This document shows positions 1-10,760 of a stretch of 64,000 bases of DNA, one piece after another; position 1 is the first letter of the stretch; each line of letters begins with the position of its first letter. A program made the position numbers and the translations under genes. Source of the stretch: an uncultured Sulfurovum sp. (GTDB lineage Bacteria > Campylobacterota > Campylobacteria > Campylobacterales > Sulfurovaceae); assembly GCA_902727895.1 (NCBI GenBank), contig CACVAP010000047.1, positions 52,213 through 116,212 on the forward strand, in the 5' to 3' direction. The notes beneath the pieces were generated by a model that was given only the letters and a program-made list of their open reading frames with translations, was not told the DNA's origin and made no database searches.

Positions 1-377
1 TTTGTACAAGGTCTTGAAATACCAACAGCATCAATTTCTTGAAATCCATCCGTACCTAAAAGAAACTGTGGTACTTGTCCTGAAATAACAACCAAAGGAA
101 TTGAATCCATGTAGGCTGTTGCCAATCCTGTAACTGCATTGGTAAAACCAGGTCCACTGGTAACCATAGCAACACCAACTTCTCCGTTAGCTCTTGCATA
201 TCCATCAGCAGCATGTACAGAGGCTTGCTCATGTCTGTTTAAAATATGTTCGAATCCATCTTGCTTATATATTGCGTCATATACGTTCATGATAGCACCA
301 CCAGGGTAACCAAATACGGTCTTTACTCCCTCAGCTACCAGTGCTTCACAAACCATTTGTGCACCATTCATGTTCAT
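1..377 (-). CDS. ilvB: Acetolactate synthase large subunit, N-terminal part (truncated by window edge)
   Basis: Reverse-strand reading gives [38 protein letters not shown]...[58 protein letters not shown], typical of the ThDP-enzyme AHAS N-terminus; runs off the left edge. Confidence 0.93.
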   Translation of the reverse strand, partial: MNMNGAQMVCEALVAEGVKTVFGYPGGAIMNVYDAIYKQDGFEHILNRHEQASVHAADGYARANGEVGVAMVTSGPGFTNAVTGLATAYMDSIPLVVISGQVPQFLLGTDGFQEIDAVGISRPCT

Positions 378-450
378 GAATCTTTGCTCCAATCGTTTTG
401 TAATTTTGTGGGGGATTCTAACAAAATATGACTAAAAGAGGGGTGAAAAT

Positions 451-870
451 TTATTCTTTAGGACAGGAAAGTCCAGAACCTTCTAAACAAAAACTCTCTT
501 TACATTCAGCACCTTCGTAATCTGAACAACATTTACAAATTTCTTCTTCAACCATCTTTTCATCTTTTTCAACATAAGTAGAAAGCTTATCTTTAAAAAT
601 CGAAAATACAAAGCTACCTAATGTTGCTGCTGTTGAATTACTTTTTTTATACATACCCTCAAGCGAAGTTAAATGAGGTTTTACTTGTTCATCAATTTCC
701 AAGCGTAAATCAGAAACTAAAGCAGCCTCCTCTAGCTCTTCTTTAGAAACTACTTTTTTAGGTGTCGATAAAATATTTGAAAAAACTTTAATCACATTTA
801 AAAAAAGTACGATTCCGATGAGTGTAAATACGCCATAAATTAATAAGGTATTAATGTCCATGTCCATCAC
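451..870 (-). CDS. Hypothetical single-TM protein with Cys-rich C-terminus
   Basis: ORF with N-terminal hydrophobic helix and C-terminal CKCCSDYEGAECKESFCLEGSGLSC; overlaps the 3' end of the PBP2 gene. Confidence 0.7.
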   Translation of the reverse strand: MMDMDINTLLIYGVFTLIGIVLFLNVIKVFSNILSTPKKVVSKEELEEAALVSDLRLEIDEQVKPHLTSLEGMYKKSNSTAATLGSFVFSIFKDKLSTYVEKDEKMVEEEICKCCSDYEGAECKESFCLEGSGLSCPKE

Positions 871-2725
871 CTTTTTTCTTTTTTGTTAAATCTTTTAATT
901 TTATTTTACCTTTAAAGTCATCTCCAAAGTAACCCTCATTTGCCATCCATTTATATATTTCTGCTGCAATAGGACCAGCTGTACTACCACCATGTCCTCC
1001 ATGTTCAACCAATACAGTAACCACATACTTAGGATTCTCATATGGTGCATAAGTAGTAAGCCAAGCATGAGAACGACTATAGTAATCTAACTGAGATTCA
1101 AGCATTCTTTTTTTCTCACCTTGGGGAATAGAAACAACCTGTGAAGTTCCCGTTTTACCTGCCACAATAATTGGTAATTTTGACATCGTACGTCTTGCTG
1201 TTCCTCTTTGTGAATTACATACATCATACATACCTAAACGTATGGTATTTAAATGTTGTTTATTAACTTCAAAGGTCTCATATTTTTTTTCAACTTTTCT
1301 TCCAGCAATAACATCTACAAAATGTGGTGTGGGTAAACGTTCTGTTGCTAAAAATGCTGTATACTGAGCTACTTGTAAAGGTGTTGCTAAGTTATATCCT
1401 TGTCCAATAGAAGAAATAACCGTTTCCCCTCTATACCAGCCCTGCTTAAAACGCTTTCTCTTCCATGGCTTGTCTGGAACAATTCCTGTACGCTCACGAG
1501 GTAAGTCAACACCTGTTTTAACACCTAAACCCATTTTTCTTAATGATTTTGCCATAGAATTAATACCCGTATCTAATGCCTTGTTATAAAAATAAACATC
1601 ACAACTTTCCCTAATAGCTTTTCTTAGCCCTACTTGTCCATGACCATAACGAGACCAACATCTAAACTTATGTTTACTTTTTCCTAGAGTAATATATCCT
1701 TTACAATACTCTGTACTTTCAACAGCTGTTCCAGCTTTAGAAAAAGCCAATGCCATTCCCATTTTAATAGTTGACCCTGGAGGGTACGCCCCTCCTACTA
1801 TTTTATTGGTGAAAGGATGATCTAAATTTGTAATTAATGCTTTCCAGTCTTTAGTCGAAATTCCTCCAACAAATAAATTTGGATCATAAGAAGGATAAGA
1901 GACACCTGCAATAATATCACCATCTATCCCCATAACTACAGCAACACCAGCTTGCCCAACAAAAAGCTCATTAATTCTTTTTTGTAATCCTAAGTCAATA
2001 TTTAAAACAAGGTTTTGATCATCTTTCGGATCTACTTTTTCTAACTCTGCTACTTCTTTATTTCTAGCAGAAACTTTTACCAAACGGTAACCCAGTTCAC
2101 CTTGTAAAACATTATTATATTCTCTTTCAAGCCCTGTCTTACCAATAACACCTACTTTTTCTACAACTGGGTCTTTTTCATTTTCTTTTAAATTTGATCG
2201 TCCTACATAACCTACAATATGTGTAGCCAATGAACCTGCTGGATACATCCTTTTAGTTTCAGATTCTATTTTTAATGACTTATTAATACTTAATTTTGGA
2301 TAAGCACCAATCATTCCATCATAACCAATAAAATCTACTACAGGAATATATCTATGATTATATGAGGAGTCTTTTTTAACATATTTTGTAATGAGTTTCG
2401 TTTGATTTAAGTCAGGAAATTCCTTAACAATCCCAGCAATAAGTTTAATAAGTTTTGTATCAGCAACTCTTTTTTTCAGTATTTTATCATACTTAGTCAA
2501 ATGAGGTGCGATTTTAATAGAAAATCCAATGTCGTTCACAGCCAATAATTTACCATGCCTATCCAAGATTTCACCACGTACTGGTTTTATAAAATATTTA
2601 CGCTCAATATTCATTTGAGCCAGATTTTCATAGTAGTAGTTTGACTTAATTGAAATTTGATAAATACGTGAAATTAACATAAGCCAAAAAAGTACAAAGA
2701 TAATAAGAATTATAGAAAATCTCAC
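851..2725 (-). CDS. mrdA: Penicillin-binding protein 2 (peptidoglycan transpeptidase)
   Basis: 624 aa; N-terminal TM, PBP dimer region, GGAYPPGSTIKMGMAL (SxxK), KTGTSQV motif. Confidence 0.93.
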   Translation of the reverse strand: MRFSIILIIFVLFWLMLISRIYQISIKSNYYYENLAQMNIERKYFIKPVRGEILDRHGKLLAVNDIGFSIKIAPHLTKYDKILKKRVADTKLIKLIAGIVKEFPDLNQTKLITKYVKKDSSYNHRYIPVVDFIGYDGMIGAYPKLSINKSLKIESETKRMYPAGSLATHIVGYVGRSNLKENEKDPVVEKVGVIGKTGLEREYNNVLQGELGYRLVKVSARNKEVAELEKVDPKDDQNLVLNIDLGLQKRINELFVGQAGVAVVMGIDGDIIAGVSYPSYDPNLFVGGISTKDWKALITNLDHPFTNKIVGGAYPPGSTIKMGMALAFSKAGTAVESTEYCKGYITLGKSKHKFRCWSRYGHGQVGLRKAIRESCDVYFYNKALDTGINSMAKSLRKMGLGVKTGVDLPRERTGIVPDKPWKRKRFKQGWYRGETVISSIGQGYNLATPLQVAQYTAFLATERLPTPHFVDVIAGRKVEKKYETFEVNKQHLNTIRLGMYDVCNSQRGTARRTMSKLPIIVAGKTGTSQVVSIPQGEKKRMLESQLDYYSRSHAWLTTYAPYENPKYVVTVLVEHGGHGGSTAGPIAAEIYKWMANEGYFGDDFKGKIKLKDLTKKKKGDGHGH

Positions 2726-3183
2726 AGTAACACTCCAATAAAGATGTCAACCACAATATAATAAACCAAAAGCATGTCAGCTAATACAGTACTGGTATTA
2801 AATATAAAATCATAGATAAATAAAGATAGATAATAAGAAGAATCAATAATAATAATTAATGCAAAAAGTAGACATACCTTACATCTAACCAAACGTTTTA
2901 AGGGTGTATACACAAACATATATATAATCATAATCATAAATATTGACAAAAAGAGAGGTAAACTTAAATTTAAATCTAAGTTTAATAAGTAAAATAATGC
3001 TGCAAAAACATAAACTTTCTCTTTATTCAGATTTAAAATTAAAATATACCCTACCAAGCCAATAAAGGGAGGAAGCATTGTGTACATAGAAACAAATAAA
3101 GGATAAGTAACAACAAAAAGAGTAATAAGTACTTTAGATAAAAGACTTAGCCCTTCTTCATCAAAACTATCAAATTTATTCAC
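2722..3183 (-). CDS. Polytopic membrane protein, possible MreD-like partner of PBP2
   Basis: Several hydrophobic helices; start overlaps/abuts PBP2; MreD assignment from position only. Confidence 0.6.
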   Translation of the reverse strand: MNKFDSFDEEGLSLLSKVLITLFVVTYPLFVSMYTMLPPFIGLVGYILILNLNKEKVYVFAALFYLLNLDLNLSLPLFLSIFMIMIIYMFVYTPLKRLVRCKVCLLFALIIIIDSSYYLSLFIYDFIFNTSTVLADMLLVYYIVVDIFIGVLL

Positions 3184-3192
3184 ACACTTCTC

Positions 3193-3660
3193 CTAACTTG
3201 CTAATTTATAAACTAATGAAATTTCGTTACAAACTGGAAAGTGAATACACTTTATGCAGTCTGCCCATATCTTATGTTCTGGAATGCTCTCTTTTGCTAT
3301 TTCAACAAAATTCATTTTCTTAAAAAACTCAGGTAAATAAGTTAAAACAAGTACCTCTTCAGCAACATTCAAATCTTTGGCTTCTTCTAATGCAAAAAGA
3401 ACCATCTGTTTTCCAATACTCTTTCCTCTATTACCTTCTGCAACTATTAAAGATCGAATCTCAGCCACTCTAAGAGAATGGATGTGTAATGCTGCATAGC
3501 CTACAATCACATCATTTTCTTTGGCTAAAACATATGAACGGATATTGGTTGCGACTTCATCTTCATTACGCTCAAGAATTATTCCATCTGCAACTTCTTG
3601 TTTAACCATAACTTGCATTTCGGGAATATCGGAAAGAGTAGCTTTAACTAATTTGACCAT
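3193..3660 (-). CDS. GNAT family N-acetyltransferase (short ArgA-type)
   Basis: IVAEGNRGKSIGKQMVLFALEEAK acetyl-CoA loop; EVLVLTYLPEFFKKMNF. Confidence 0.8.
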   Translation of the reverse strand: MVKLVKATLSDIPEMQVMVKQEVADGIILERNEDEVATNIRSYVLAKENDVIVGYAALHIHSLRVAEIRSLIVAEGNRGKSIGKQMVLFALEEAKDLNVAEEVLVLTYLPEFFKKMNFVEIAKESIPEHKIWADCIKCIHFPVCNEISLVYKLAS

Positions 3661-4265
3661 TCATCAAGCCCAAAAACATGTTCAAAAATTTTCTGATGTA
3701 TTCTGTCATAACCAATACGCTTAGAGTTAGAAATAGTTATACAACCAGGAAACGCTTTTTTCAATGCTGTCTTTTCTTTCATATTTAGTTTGTCAATTTT
3801 TGTAAATACATCCAAGTAAAGCTGATCTCCACGAATAAATTTCTTAACATATTCATCCACACTTTTATCTATGGAAGCATTAGGGTGTCGAGCATCACGA
3901 AGATGAATAAAAACACGAATTGAAACCCTATGTTTAATAAACTCAACTAAGTTCTTCTGCCATACACCTTTTAAATCTTTAGAAACTTTTGCATAACCAA
4001 AGCCTGGTAAATCTACAAAGCGAACATTCCAATCTTTCTCATCATGAATATAACGAATGTCAAAAAAGTTTATGAGTTGTGTCTTACCCGGTGTAGCTGA
4101 TGATTTTGCTAAATTCTTACGTGCTGTTAATCCATTAATTGTTGAACTTTTCCCAACATTTGATCGTCCTAAAAAAACAATTTCACTCACGGTATCATCT
4201 ACTGAATCACCCAATGCTTGGGCTGATTTCATAAAGTTTGCTTCTACAAGTCTTGGTGTTGCCAT
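3648..4265 (-). CDS. engB: Ribosome biogenesis GTPase YsxC/EngB
   Basis: GRSNVGKSSTINGLTARKNLAKSSATPGKTQLINFF, DLPGFGYAKVS, TKIDKL motifs. Confidence 0.93.
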   Translation of the reverse strand: MATPRLVEANFMKSAQALGDSVDDTVSEIVFLGRSNVGKSSTINGLTARKNLAKSSATPGKTQLINFFDIRYIHDEKDWNVRFVDLPGFGYAKVSKDLKGVWQKNLVEFIKHRVSIRVFIHLRDARHPNASIDKSVDEYVKKFIRGDQLYLDVFTKIDKLNMKEKTALKKAFPGCITISNSKRIGYDRIHQKIFEHVFGLDEWSN

Positions 4266-4756
4266 TATTTTCTGTCCTCAATCTCAAATATAAAGTGTAC
4301 TGGTTTTTTCTTTTTACCTTTAATATCAGCTAAGCCTGTTTTTAAATCTAGTGAGACAGATTCTGCTTTGATAACCCTATTATTCGTTAAATCTTTTAAG
4401 ACTACGTTCTTTTTAAAAAGATATTTTGAACTTTTAGGTGAATAAGTAACGGATCCAGCTTCACCGAGATAGTGAATTTTTTTTTCCGTTAAATCAAATT
4501 TTACATCACCTGTTGCAATGTATTTTTCAGCTTTTCTTTGATCATTAAAAAAGACTGTTATTTTAGAAGCATTAAATTCATTTTTATCTTGTTTAATTTT
4601 AGCATTTCCTTCAAAATAAGCTTCTTGATTAATATCGTTAGCATAAAAATGATCTGCCTTAATATCAACGATATCTGCCATCAAATTTAAGGTATATAGA
4701 AAAATAAATAATAAAAAAATTCGTTTCATATAAAGTATTCCCAGTTTTTCTGTCAT
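4265..4756 (-). CDS. lptA: LPS transport periplasmic protein LptA (OstA-like)
   Basis: Signal peptide; DIKADHFYANDINQEAYFEGNAKIKQDKNEFNASKITVFF OstA-like repeat pattern; next to engB. Confidence 0.8.
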   Translation of the reverse strand: MTEKLGILYMKRIFLLFIFLYTLNLMADIVDIKADHFYANDINQEAYFEGNAKIKQDKNEFNASKITVFFNDQRKAEKYIATGDVKFDLTEKKIHYLGEAGSVTYSPKSSKYLFKKNVVLKDLTNNRVIKAESVSLDLKTGLADIKGKKKKPVHFIFEIEDRK

Positions 4757-4864
4757 TATAGCGTTTTAAGAAAAAATGATAAAGACTTTAGAAAAATTCA
4801 TTAAATTTTCTTTGTGCTAATATTGATATAATGTCATTAATTAACTAAAGAAAGAACTATTTTA

Positions 4865-5680
4865 ATGAAAAAACACTACTCCTCTCTCCTCTCAACTGGC
4901 TTTGGTAAGTTTGCCTCAAGACCTTTTTCAAAACCTGTGCAAAAATTTATCAATAAATCTTATGTAAAACTGATGGGTTTAGACATGTCAGAATTTGACA
5001 ATCCAGCAAATTATCCAACACTTAATAAGCTCTTTACCCGTTCATTTATAACAGCTAAAGAGATTACAGAAGATGAAAGTATTATGATTTCACCTGTTGA
5101 TGCATTGGTAACTGATTTCGGTGAAATTACAGAGGGAAAAGCGTACCAAATTAAAGGTATGGAGTATGATATTTCTGAACTTTTTGGCGAATATCATAAG
5201 GAAGCAAGTAGCGCTGTAGAAGGTGGAGAGTTTGTAAACCTTTACCTTTCACCAAAAGACTACCACCGTTATCACACACCAGACAAACTAAATATTAAAT
5301 CTTTAACACATATTCCAGGAAAACTATATCCTGTTAACTTTCCATTATTACGTAATAAGAAAAATCTATTTATAGAAAATGAACGTGTCATCATAGAGTG
5401 TACTGACCAAAAAGACAATGTATTTATTATGGTTCTAGTAGGTGCATTAAATGTTGGTAAAATGGTCGTGACTTTTGAAGACAGCATCAACACAAATTCA
5501 GATATTAGAGAACCTCAACATTACACTTATGAAAACTTAACATTGGAAAAAGGTGAACTTTTTGGTTGGTTTGAAATGGGTTCTACTATTTTACTGTTTA
5601 GCCAAAAAGGTGTTTATACTCCTGCCCTTGAAGTGAATCAAAAAGTTAAATTTACAGAAAATATTGGAACACTAAAATAA
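4865..5680 (+). CDS. psd: Phosphatidylserine decarboxylase proenzyme
   Basis: 271 aa; YLSPKDYHRYHTP motif and terminal LLFSQKG region; FEMGSTILLF resembles the LGST-type processing site. Confidence 0.9.
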   Translation: MKKHYSSLLSTGFGKFASRPFSKPVQKFINKSYVKLMGLDMSEFDNPANYPTLNKLFTRSFITAKEITEDESIMISPVDALVTDFGEITEGKAYQIKGMEYDISELFGEYHKEASSAVEGGEFVNLYLSPKDYHRYHTPDKLNIKSLTHIPGKLYPVNFPLLRNKKNLFIENERVIIECTDQKDNVFIMVLVGALNVGKMVVTFEDSINTNSDIREPQHYTYENLTLEKGELFGWFEMGSTILLFSQKGVYTPALEVNQKVKFTENIGTLK

Positions 5681-6309
5681 TGAGTACTACTAAAAAACTT
5701 GTCATTTTTGACATGGACGGAACCCTAGTTGACAGCTCTATTACCATTGTAAATGCCATCAACCATGTACGCTCTAAATTAGGACTGGTAGCTTTAGAAG
5801 CAGAATTAATTTTAGAAAAGGTCAATGACCCAGAACTCAATCCTGCTCTTTTCTTTTATGAAACAGAAGAGTTTACTTCTGAACATGAAGAGTGGTTTTC
5901 AGGGTACTACACCGACAATCATGAACAAGAACTACAGCTCTATAAAGGCATTGAAGAATTTCTAAAAGAATTAATAGCTAAAGGCTATAAACTAGCCATC
6001 GCAACCAATGCTTACAGGGGTTCGACTTTAGAGTCTTTAACGCATCTAAATGTTCTTGAGTACTTTTCAAGTATTGCTTGTTATGATGATGTGGGTAGAG
6101 GTAAACCAGCACCAGATATGTTAGAGAAAAACTTAGAAGATTTAAAGCTAGTAACTAAAGATGCTATCTTTGTAGGTGACAGCGAACGTGATCTCATGGC
6201 TGCTAACACCATGAAAATGGATTACATCATGATAAACTGGGGTTTCTCAGACTATGACGATGCTATTCATACCGTAGACAAACTCAAAGAAAGAATTTTG
6301 GAACTTTAA
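5680..6309 (+). CDS. HAD family hydrolase (phosphoglycolate phosphatase-like)
   Basis: VIFDMDGTLVDSS, FVGDSERDLMAANTM motifs. Confidence 0.88.
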   Translation: MSTTKKLVIFDMDGTLVDSSITIVNAINHVRSKLGLVALEAELILEKVNDPELNPALFFYETEEFTSEHEEWFSGYYTDNHEQELQLYKGIEEFLKELIAKGYKLAIATNAYRGSTLESLTHLNVLEYFSSIACYDDVGRGKPAPDMLEKNLEDLKLVTKDAIFVGDSERDLMAANTMKMDYIMINWGFSDYDDAIHTVDKLKERILEL

Positions 6310-7031
6310 TGCCAATGTCAATAAATTTTTCAAAAGCCACTATAACGGATGTTGTTTCAGTATCACTGATAGGTATTGGTCTTACTGTTGCTGCACCCAT
6401 AGCTAAACCCATTCTCTACACAGGGCTTTTTGCTTTCTCAGGTGCCATTACCAACCAAGTAGCAATCTACATGCTCTTTAACAAAGTTCCTTTTCTTTAT
6501 GGTTCAGGCGTTATAGAAGACAACTTTGAAAACTTCAAAGCTTCTATAAAAGAGATGATTATGAAACAGTTTTTCAATAAAGAACAACTAACAGCTTTTT
6601 TTCAAAGTGAAGAAAAGAAAATAGACCTTGCTCCTTTGGTAGAAAGTGCTGACTTCTCCCCTGCTTTTCATGCCCTAAAACAAAGTGTTATGGAGTCAAA
6701 ACTGGGTGACATGCTAAATTTATTTGGTGGAGAAAAATCTTTAGATGCATTAAGAGAACCTTTTGCAAAAAAACTAAAGTCAGCAGTAGTAGGTATAGTA
6801 AGTTCGGAAACTTTCAAAACTCAGATTGACCATCACCTAGTAAACTCATCACTCAACGATGATATTTTAAATACCCTAGATGACCTCATTACAAAACGTT
6901 TAAAGGACTTAACACCTAAAATGGTAAACGAACTTGTACATGAACTCATTCATACACATTTAGGCTGGTTAGTTGTTTGGGGTGGTGTGTTTGGTGGAGT
7001 TATTGGGCTTATTTCTTCATTTTTAGTTTAA
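6309..7031 (+). CDS. DUF445 family membrane protein
   Basis: GAITNQVAIYMLFNKVPFLYGSGVIEDNFENFK resembles DUF445 'GxxTNxxAixMlF' pattern; TM helices at both ends. Confidence 0.75.
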   Translation: MPMSINFSKATITDVVSVSLIGIGLTVAAPIAKPILYTGLFAFSGAITNQVAIYMLFNKVPFLYGSGVIEDNFENFKASIKEMIMKQFFNKEQLTAFFQSEEKKIDLAPLVESADFSPAFHALKQSVMESKLGDMLNLFGGEKSLDALREPFAKKLKSAVVGIVSSETFKTQIDHHLVNSSLNDDILNTLDDLITKRLKDLTPKMVNELVHELIHTHLGWLVVWGGVFGGVIGLISSFLV

Positions 7032-7055
7032 GATAAATATATTCTATATGATTTT

Positions 7056-8075
7056 TTACCCCATAGGGTAAAGAATCTCTTCATGTACTTTATTACATTC
7101 TGCTAACACTTCAGAACTTAACTCTAAGTCCATTGCTTCAAAAATAGGGTCTAACTGTTCAGCAGAAGTAGCACCTATAATGGTCGAAGCCACAAAGTCA
7201 AACTGTTTTGACCATGCTGTGGCTAAAGTTACAGGGTCTATTCCAGCACGTTTTGCTACACCCAAATACTTTTGAGTCGAAGCCAAAGTTTTGTCGTTCA
7301 TAAAACGCGATGCCATTGCTCTTTGTCGTTGATGTTGAGACTTTAGATAAGTTGCAAAGCGACCTTCTACATTGATGGGGTCTTGATTGTACTTACCACT
7401 TAAAACACCACCAGCTAAAGGAGAATAAGGGAGTAGAGAAATCTGCTCTTTTTTACATACTTCTGCCAGTTCATCTAAAAATCTACGGTTTAGTAAAGAA
7501 AAGTTATTTTGAATAGACTCAAAACGTGCAAAGCCATGATGCTCTGAAGTCATCAGCGCTTTGGTAGCTCCATAGGCTGTGTCGTTAGAGGTTCCTACAT
7601 AACGTACTTTTCCACTTTTAACCAATCTGTCAAATGCTTCTAGTGTTTCTTCTTTCGGTATCAGTGTGTCAGGCCAGTGCATTTGATAAAGATCTATGTA
7701 GTCGGTCTTTAAACGCTTTAAACTTCCCTCTACAGCTCTTTCTATATGAAACCTATCCATTGCTGTTAAACCATGACGAATGGGTGGTACAAACCAGCCA
7801 TTGGCTGCCCCTGCAACCTTGGTAGCAATAATTAGAGAGTCTCTTGGTTTGTCAGCCATCCACTCACCTACCCACTCTTCACTAATCCCTGCTAATTTTC
7901 CAGAAGGAGGTACAGGGTAAATCTCTGCTGTATCAAAAAAGTTAATGCCTCTGTCATAGGCTTTATCCATTATTTTAAAAGACTCTTTTTTGTCAGCTTG
8001 TGTACCAAAAGTCATGGTTCCTAAACAAATTGGGCTAACTCTTAATCCTGTTTTTCCGATGTATCTATGTGTCAT
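7056..8075 (-). CDS. Aldo/keto reductase
   Basis: YIGKTGLRVSPICLGTMTFG, DTAEIYP, YIDLYQMHWPD, YSPLAGGVLSGKY. Confidence 0.93.
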   Translation of the reverse strand: MTHRYIGKTGLRVSPICLGTMTFGTQADKKESFKIMDKAYDRGINFFDTAEIYPVPPSGKLAGISEEWVGEWMADKPRDSLIIATKVAGAANGWFVPPIRHGLTAMDRFHIERAVEGSLKRLKTDYIDLYQMHWPDTLIPKEETLEAFDRLVKSGKVRYVGTSNDTAYGATKALMTSEHHGFARFESIQNNFSLLNRRFLDELAEVCKKEQISLLPYSPLAGGVLSGKYNQDPINVEGRFATYLKSQHQRQRAMASRFMNDKTLASTQKYLGVAKRAGIDPVTLATAWSKQFDFVASTIIGATSAEQLDPIFEAMDLELSSEVLAECNKVHEEILYPMG

Positions 8076-8089
8076 AATTTATACCTTGA

Positions 8090-9289
8090 TTATAAACGTA
8101 TCAATTTCATAGGGTTAATATGTTTATTATTTTTTGTCACTTCAAACATAAGACTTTTATCTACTTTCCCAATAACTGCACCACGAGAAAGTTTTTTTCC
8201 TACATGTACCCCAGGTGCTAAACGTGAGAGTTTTGCATAAATAGTATGCATCTTATTGCTATGTTCTACAATCACAACTTTACCTAACATACCACCAGAG
8301 TTTTCAGCAAAAACAACTTTTCCTGCTAATACTGAACGTACCTTTGAACCTGCATGTGGTGCTTTTAATGTAATAGACTTATTAAAGATTTTAAATTTAT
8401 AAATAGGATCAATATAAGTACCAAACTTTTTAATAAGTCTTGAACCCTTAAGTGGTGAAGCTATTTTTCCTCCAGTATAGTTAGCTATAGCAGGAGCAGA
8501 TGCTGAGTTTGAAGAAATAGCTTTTTTCGGAGCTTTAGCAGAAGATCGAGCTGCATTTCTCGCGTCTACTTTAGCTTTATCTTTAGACTTTTTAATAATC
8601 TTTAATTTTGCTAACTTTCTTTCTAAACTTGTTCTAGCAGACTTTATCTTGTTAAAACGCTTTTTATAAATAGCTTTATCTCTTGCTAAGTTTTTCACTA
8701 GTGTGTCTTGCTTAGCTTTTTTACTCTTATATTCACTACGCTCTTGAACATAAGCTGTCATGGCTTTTTTAACACTAGACTTTTTCTTAGTCAATCTAGA
8801 TTTTTTACGATCAAGTACTTCAATTTCACTTGTTAGCTTATTGAGTTCTTCTTTATTTTTCTTCTCATAAACCTTATATACTTCTTTCATCATTACTGAG
8901 TCAGCTGTAGGTTTATTTAACTCTTCCTGTGCCAAAGCCAAGGAAAAGTTTTTAGCCACAAGGTCTAAAAATTTTTGCTTTTTCTTATCCATACCAACAG
9001 CTAGATTTGCTAAGTCAGTTCTATATTTCTTATCTTTGGTCTGTAAAGCATTAAATTCTGCTTCATTATTCTTTATGTTTTCAGCAAGCTTGGCAAGTTT
9101 ACTTTCTAAATTTGCTTGTTCTTTTTTTGCAGAATTTATTTTTTTTGCAACAGAAGAGAGTTGTTTATCCATTTTTTTATATTGTATTTTTTTAGAACTT
9201 AATTGTTTTTTATTCTGTTTGATTTTACTCTCAACAGAAGCAGAAAAAAGTAAAGAAAATGAAAGTACTACATAAAGGAAAATTTTCAC
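8090..9289 (-). CDS. M23 family peptidase, EnvC-like coiled-coil murein hydrolase activator
   Basis: Signal peptide, long Lys-rich coiled coil, C-terminal LytM-like domain (PHAGSKVRSVLAGKVVFAENSGGMLGKVVIVEHSN); directly follows ftsX. Confidence 0.85.
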   Translation of the reverse strand: MKIFLYVVLSFSLLFSASVESKIKQNKKQLSSKKIQYKKMDKQLSSVAKKINSAKKEQANLESKLAKLAENIKNNEAEFNALQTKDKKYRTDLANLAVGMDKKKQKFLDLVAKNFSLALAQEELNKPTADSVMMKEVYKVYEKKNKEELNKLTSEIEVLDRKKSRLTKKKSSVKKAMTAYVQERSEYKSKKAKQDTLVKNLARDKAIYKKRFNKIKSARTSLERKLAKLKIIKKSKDKAKVDARNAARSSAKAPKKAISSNSASAPAIANYTGGKIASPLKGSRLIKKFGTYIDPIYKFKIFNKSITLKAPHAGSKVRSVLAGKVVFAENSGGMLGKVVIVEHSNKMHTIYAKLSRLAPGVHVGKKLSRGAVIGKVDKSLMFEVTKNNKHINPMKLIRL

Positions 9290-10099
9290 TTACTCTTCCT
9301 TTACATTCACAACAACTAAATATACGGCAACCATTACAACAAAAATAGAAGCTACAAGTAAAATCAAAATATCTGTAAAAGCAAACATCGCATCAACGTT
9401 GTCTCTTAAAATATCCATTTGACTTCCTCTCACCCAAACATTTTGAATGACATAAAAAATAGCAGAAGTTATAAGTGCAGAAATTACAGCATCTATCAAT
9501 GCCATATTAATTAGGACTTTAGATCTTAAAAAAAGTGATGCTCCAAATATTTCCATAATCTTCATACGTTGAGCATGTAAAAAATTCCAAACTTCCATCT
9601 GTTTCAAAATCAAGAAAAAACTAATAATAGACATAAACAAAATAAAGGTTTGAAATGCAAATTTAATAAATGAAAACAACTCATATTTTGACTGATAGGC
9701 TGATTGAAAAGACTCAATACTTAAAATATTATCTGACTTTTCTAAATTTGACTTTACCTTTTCTAACTCTGGTACAGTTAAATAACCGTCTAACTTTAAA
9801 GAATAAAAATTAGGAAGTGAATCTTGAAACTTCATCTTCTTCTCATCTTCTTTTGTCATTTGTAAACGCTCTAGAATTTTAACTTTTTCTAATTCTATTA
9901 CTTGTTCAATATGTTTGTCCCATGATTTAAAATCATCAATACTCATTTCATCTTTAGAAACAACCATCATACTGTAACCATTTTGTAAATTCTTTTCAAA
10001 AGTATCTGTTGTACGATCAAAAACAATAAAAAATTCTAAACCAAGTAAAATCGCCATTAAAGGAAAAATTAGTGAGACATGTGTTTTAATGAATTTCAT
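9290..10099 (-). CDS. ftsX: Cell division protein FtsX (start refined to MKFIKTH..., track ORF begins at 10120)
   Basis: Four hydrophobic helices with large periplasmic loop; immediately after ftsE; internal ATG at 10097-10099 precedes the natural TM1. Confidence 0.85.
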   Translation of the reverse strand: MKFIKTHVSLIFPLMAILLGLEFFIVFDRTTDTFEKNLQNGYSMMVVSKDEMSIDDFKSWDKHIEQVIELEKVKILERLQMTKEDEKKMKFQDSLPNFYSLKLDGYLTVPELEKVKSNLEKSDNILSIESFQSAYQSKYELFSFIKFAFQTFILFMSIISFFLILKQMEVWNFLHAQRMKIMEIFGASLFLRSKVLINMALIDAVISALITSAIFYVIQNVWVRGSQMDILRDNVDAMFAFTDILILLVASIFVVMVAVYLVVVNVKEE

Positions 10100-10760
10100 A
10101 TACACTCCCATTTTCGTCAATTGTAAAATGTCTATACGGAATATTAAACACCATCGGGATTCTATGTGTTACAACAACAACTGTAGTATCTAGTTGATGA
10201 CAAGCATTTTCCATCAAGTCCCAAATAACATTTGAAGAGTATTCATCAAGGTTACCCGTTGGTTCATCTGCTAAAATTAAAAATGGATTCTTTGCTAAAG
10301 CACGGGCTACCCCTACTCTTTGTTGTTCTCCACCTGAAAGTTCCATAGGGTATTTCTCTTCTTTTCCTGAAAGCTTTACATGATGTAAAAGACGCTTAGC
10401 TTGTGTCTTCTGTACCTCTTCTGAATATCCAGAAATCCATAATGGCAACACAACATTTTTTTCAACTGTCCATTCATTTATAAGACGATAATCTTGGAAA
10501 ACAATACCTAAATGACTTCTAAGTTCTTGTAGTTTGTCTTTTTTAATGTCAATCATGTCTAAACCACCCACAACCAATGCACCATCATCAGGGGTAAGGT
10601 TTCCATAAAAAGATTTTAAAAGCGTTGATTTTCCAGAACCACTGGGTCCTGTTATAAAAACAAAATCACCTTTCTTAATAGAAAAGTTTGCATTTTTAAT
10701 AATCTCTTCCTCACTGTCATAAGAGAGCGTCAAATTATTAGCTGTAATAACATTAGACAT
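10086..10760 (-). CDS. ftsE: Cell division ATP-binding protein FtsE
   Basis: [14 protein letters not shown] Walker [16 protein letters not shown] signature, [12 protein letters not shown] Walker B. Confidence 0.92.
   Translation of the reverse strand: MSNVITANNLTLSYDSEEEIIKNANFSIKKGDFVFITGPSGSGKSTLLKSFYGNLTPDDGALVVGGLDMIDIKKDKLQELRSHLGIVFQDYRLINEWTVEKNVVLPLWISGYSEEVQKTQAKRLLHHVKLSGKEEKYPMELSGGEQQRVGVARALAKNPFLILADEPTGNLDEYSSNVIWDLMENACHQLDTTVVVVTHRIPMVFNIPYRHFTIDENGSVYEIH

Noticed and set aside
246-431. 61-aa plus-strand ORF in the ORF track
   Set aside because: Lies antisense to the ilvB reading frame, which has strong family signatures.
4477-4485. T9 homopolymer in lptA as a phase-variation tract
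   Set aside because: A/T runs of this length are common in this AT-rich sequence; no poly-G/C tracts were seen and the frame is intact.
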